A DNA stretch of 6,420 bases from Desulfobacterales bacterium (lineage in GTDB: Bacteria > Desulfobacterota > Desulfobacteria > Desulfobacterales > C00003060): contig JAUWMM010000110.1 of the NCBI GenBank assembly GCA_030613145.1, positions 1 to 6,420 on the forward strand. The letters are read 5' to 3'. Below the pieces are notes generated by a model, which did not search any database, was not told the origin of the DNA, and was given only the letters and a program-made list of their open reading frames with translations. Position numbers and translations under genes: made by a program. Shown here in pieces: positions 4,839 through 6,420 of this stretch (its first letter is position 1; each line of letters opens with the position of its first letter).

Positions 4839-5987
4839 TTAGACTCCTTTCCCCTGTATCATGTTCAGTTGTTGCAAGATGTCTGTAGGGGAGATGAGAA
4901 CCCCATCAAATCGGTTAGCCAGAAACACCTGTTCGGGTTCGGACACAACTTTTTTCACTTCCTGGCAAATCTGGCCCATATTCATCTCAACAACCAAGAC
5001 ATGGCTCCGCCCTACGCACTTTTTCCGCACAGTTTTACCGGGAAAGGGCCACAGGCTCTGAAGCTCAAGCAGTCCCACCTTGCCCCCTCGCTTGCGACGG
5101 TCTTCCACCATTTGAAGAGCGCTCCTTGCGGAACTCCCGTAGGAGATCAAGAGGACTTCCGCATCTTTGGTATAATGCTCCTTGTAACGAGCGATAACAT
5201 CCGCCCGATGCTCCAACTTGTCCACTAAATGGTGTATCAGGTCATATGCGACTTTCGGGTCGCTGGATGGAAATCCCCACATGTCATGGACCAGCCCGGT
5301 CACGTTGTAACGATGCTTCCCACCGAAGTCGCTCATGGGAAGTCTACCGTCTTCGCGCACGAGATAGGGATGGTAATTGGTGCCTTCCGGCACTGATGTG
5401 CGAAGCCGTTCAACAACTTCAATATCGCCGGGTTGCGGAATCACTATTTTTTCACGCATGTGGGCCAGAACCTCGTCAAATAAGAGTATAACAGGTGTCC
5501 TAAATGTCTCAGCCAAGTTAAACGCATCCACCGTCACATAAAACGCGTCTTGCAGATTGGATGCGGTAAGCGCTATGATGGAGTGATCACCATGGGTGCC
5601 CCATCTCGCCTGCATGACGTCTCCCTGAGCGACAGATGTTGGTAAACCTGTACCGGGGCCTCCTCTCTGTACGTTGACCACCACCGAAGGCACCTCGGTC
5701 ATGATTGCATATCCGATGGCTTCCTGCATAAGGGAAAAGCCGGGACCGCTGGTTGCGGTCATTACCTTAAAGCCGGTCAAAGATGCGCCGATTATGGCAC
5801 ACATTGACGCTATTTCGTCTTCCATTTGGACGAATTTTCCACCAATCATGGGAAGTCTTTCAGATAAAATTTCAGCAATTTCCGTAGACGGCGTGATAGG
5901 GTAACCCGCATAAAAATGGAGCCCGGCATAAAGCGCCCCTTCCACGATTGCTTCGTTTCCTTGCATGAATCTCACATTTGCCCGCAT
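4839..5987 (-). CDS. korA: 2-oxoacid:ferredoxin oxidoreductase, alpha subunit
   Basis: 382 residues from the ATG at 5987. Family hallmarks in order: QGNEAIVEGALYAG (9-22), AGYPITPSTEIAEIL (27-41), QMEDEIAS (54-61) with the conserved acidic residue facing TPP, TATSGPGFSLM (77-87), VQRGGPGTGLPTS (106-118) and QARWGTHGD (126-134). The C-terminal half (from about 250) is the transketolase-C-like domain, with LLISYGSSARSA and LLELQSLWPFPG. It has no fused gamma domain, consistent with the separate korC gene. The start was chosen because GAGGAG lies 6 nt upstream; the longer reading from an ATG at 6029 would overlap the ferredoxin gene by 31 bp and add 14 residues absent from the family pattern. 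The gap to the ferredoxin stop is 11 bp. Substrate assignment to 2-oxoglutarate is probable, not proven. Confidence 0.93.
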   Translation of the reverse strand: MRANVRFMQGNEAIVEGALYAGLHFYAGYPITPSTEIAEILSERLPMIGGKFVQMEDEIASMCAIIGASLTGFKVMTATSGPGFSLMQEAIGYAIMTEVPSVVVNVQRGGPGTGLPTSVAQGDVMQARWGTHGDHSIIALTASNLQDAFYVTVDAFNLAETFRTPVILLFDEVLAHMREKIVIPQPGDIEVVERLRTSVPEGTNYHPYLVREDGRLPMSDFGGKHRYNVTGLVHDMWGFPSSDPKVAYDLIHHLVDKLEHRADVIARYKEHYTKDAEVLLISYGSSARSALQMVEDRRKRGGKVGLLELQSLWPFPGKTVRKKCVGRSHVLVVEMNMGQICQEVKKVVSEPEQVFLANRFDGVLISPTDILQQLNMIQGKGV

Positions 5988-5998
5988 TGATTTCTCCT

Positions 5999-6190
5999 CT
6001 ACACCAATTCCATAGCTATATCTGGGCATCTCAACTCACAAAGCCCGCAATTCTTACACTTCTCAGGATGGGCCCAGCAAGCCTTTCCCTCTTTGTCCAA
6101 AACAAGAACACCTTTTGGACAGAAAGCGACACAAATGCCACAACCTTTGCACCACTCTCTATTGATTGTCAGTTTTTTCTTTTTTTTCAT
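5999..6190 (-). CDS. korD: 2x[4Fe-4S] ferredoxin subunit of the 2-oxoacid oxidoreductase
   Basis: 63 residues with two complete CxxCxxCxxxCP motifs, C14-C17-C20-C24 and C45-C48-C51-C55, each able to bind one [4Fe-4S] cluster as in bacterial 8Fe ferredoxins. There is one extra cysteine, C38, in GKACWAHPEKC. The N-terminus begins with five lysines in a row (MKKKKKL), which could aid docking to the acidic surface of a partner. It is the first gene of the operon and would carry electrons between the beta-subunit cluster and the cell's ferredoxin pool. The AGGGAG site about 8 nt before the ATG supports the start. Clostridial-type free ferredoxins look similar, but the 11-bp gap to the alpha gene makes a dedicated subunit most likely. 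The symbol korD follows common use for this position. Confidence 0.92.
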   Translation of the reverse strand: MKKKKKLTINREWCKGCGICVAFCPKGVLVLDKEGKACWAHPEKCKNCGLCELRCPDIAMELV

Positions 6191-6219
6191 AGAGCGACTC
6201 CCTACCCTTTGCAGCCAAT

Positions 6220-6248
6220 TTCATAGAATGGATGTCCCTATCAGTGAA
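6220..6248 (-). promoter_or_regulatory. Weak candidate promoter of the kor operon
   Basis: On the minus strand TTCACT (6248-6243) is followed after 17 nt by TATGAA (6225-6220), each matching 4 of 6 consensus bases. Transcription would start near 6213, about 23 nt before the ferredoxin ATG. The -35 lies inside the 28-bp repeat copy 2. The real promoter could lie further right, beyond the repeats. Confidence 0.25.
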
Positions 6249-6270
6249 GCCTCCCTGTGCTCCCGCACAG
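6243..6270 (+). repeat. 28-bp direct repeat, copy 2 (right of the kor operon)
   Basis: Matches 3353-3380 at 26 of 28 positions in the same orientation. In this copy the two variant bases complete a perfect hairpin (see 6254-6271), which copy 1 forms less well. After the repeat the two loci diverge. Confidence 0.65.
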
Positions 6271-6271
6271 G
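6254..6271. repeat. Perfect 7-bp hairpin upstream of the kor operon
   Basis: CCTGTGC (6254-6260) and GCACAGG (6265-6271) pair perfectly around TCCC. The hairpin lies about 65 bp before the ferredoxin start. It could be an operator, part of a terminator of a gene outside the window, or simply the core of the repeat family. Confidence 0.5.
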
Positions 6272-6281
6272 TGTCTTAGGA

Positions 6282-6420
6282 CGGCGGAACTCGCCGAAGC
6301 AATAACCCGCCTTCGCCGAGGCTATGGCGGGTCACCACGCCATTTCAGCCGTTCAGCCGTCGCAGCCAGTGCTTTGGCGAAGTCGGCTCGTAGCCATGTG
6401 GCTACTATGGCGAAGTCGGC
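6282..6420. repeat. Repeat and hairpin cluster at the right edge
   Basis: This GC-rich stretch shows no gene but much structure. CGGCG and CGCCG (6282-6296) pair around 5 nt. ACCCGCC (6305-6311) pairs with GGCGGGT (6326-6332). TTCAGCCG is repeated in tandem at 6344-6359 with a third degenerate copy after it. TGGCGAAGTCGGC occurs at 6375-6387 and again at 6408-6420, 33 bp apart. Between these two copies GTAGCCA and TGGCTAC (6390-6405) form a hairpin. The last copy ends exactly at the window edge, so a longer tandem array may continue outside. Such clusters are typical of dispersed intergenic repeats; their role is unknown. Confidence 0.6.

Noticed and set aside
4241..5228. Plus-strand open frames of 215 and 133 codons within the kor operon
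   Set aside because: They are complements of the conserved beta and alpha subunit genes; no family motif and no plausible start.
5988..6029. N-terminal extension of the alpha subunit to an ATG at 6029
   Set aside because: It would overlap the ferredoxin gene by 31 bp, whereas the ATG at 5987 has GAGGAG at the right distance and gives the usual family N-terminus.
3353..6270. Kor operon as a composite transposon
   Set aside because: The flanking repeats are only 28 bp, there is no transposase or integrase, and no target-site duplication is visible; only the neutral observation of flanking repeats is kept.
6375..6420. CRISPR array suggested by a repeated 13-mer at 33-bp spacing
   Set aside because: The repeat is too short, only two copies are visible, the intervening sequence is itself a hairpin rather than a unique spacer, and no cas gene is present.

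Overview
The window looks like chromosomal DNA from an anaerobic bacterium, most likely a delta-type sulfate reducer (Desulfobacterota/Desulfobacterales). This is an inference from three things: the four-subunit 2-oxoacid:ferredoxin oxidoreductase operon, a stand-alone PAS protein ending in a CxxC/CxxC tail of a style I associate with these bacteria, and structured repeats between the genes. No rRNA, tRNA or phage gene was seen.

Layout. (1) Positions 1-1249, minus strand: the N-terminal part of a signalling protein with four CBS domains, a PAS-like domain and the beginning of a GGDEF (diguanylate cyclase) domain, cut by the left edge of the window. (2) Positions 1250-1787 hold no convincing gene. 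They contain a likely promoter for the CBS gene, a ~150-bp element with 18-bp inverted ends and internal hairpins, and a 16-bp near-palindrome. (3) Positions 1788-2345, minus strand: a small divergent macro-domain-like protein, probably with a TTG start. (4) Positions 2346-2682: a divergent regulatory region with good sigma70-type promoters in both directions. (5) Positions 2683-3357, plus strand: a 224-residue protein with a coiled coil, a PAS domain and a Cys-rich tail, but no output domain. (6) Positions 3429-6190, minus strand: a compact operon in the order ferredoxin, alpha, beta, gamma (korDABC type), convergent with the PAS gene. (7) Positions 6191-6420: the operon's upstream region, followed by a patchwork of hairpins and short direct repeats running off the right edge.

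How the genes work together. The four operon products form one enzyme. Gamma, alpha and beta make the thiamine-diphosphate and CoA-dependent oxidoreductase. The 63-residue ferredoxin carries electrons between it and the cell's ferredoxin pool, most plausibly for 2-oxoglutarate/succinyl-CoA interconversion, although the exact 2-oxoacid cannot be fixed from sequence alone. The CBS-PAS-GGDEF protein would couple a nucleotide signal to cyclic-di-GMP. The PAS protein and the macro-like protein are separate genes sharing a divergent promoter region; nothing in the sequence ties them mechanistically to the operon.

The least explained material is non-coding: the inverted-ended element at 1452-1600, a 28-bp direct repeat (26 of 28 identical) flanking the kor operon at 3353-3380 and 6243-6270, and the right-edge repeat cluster.
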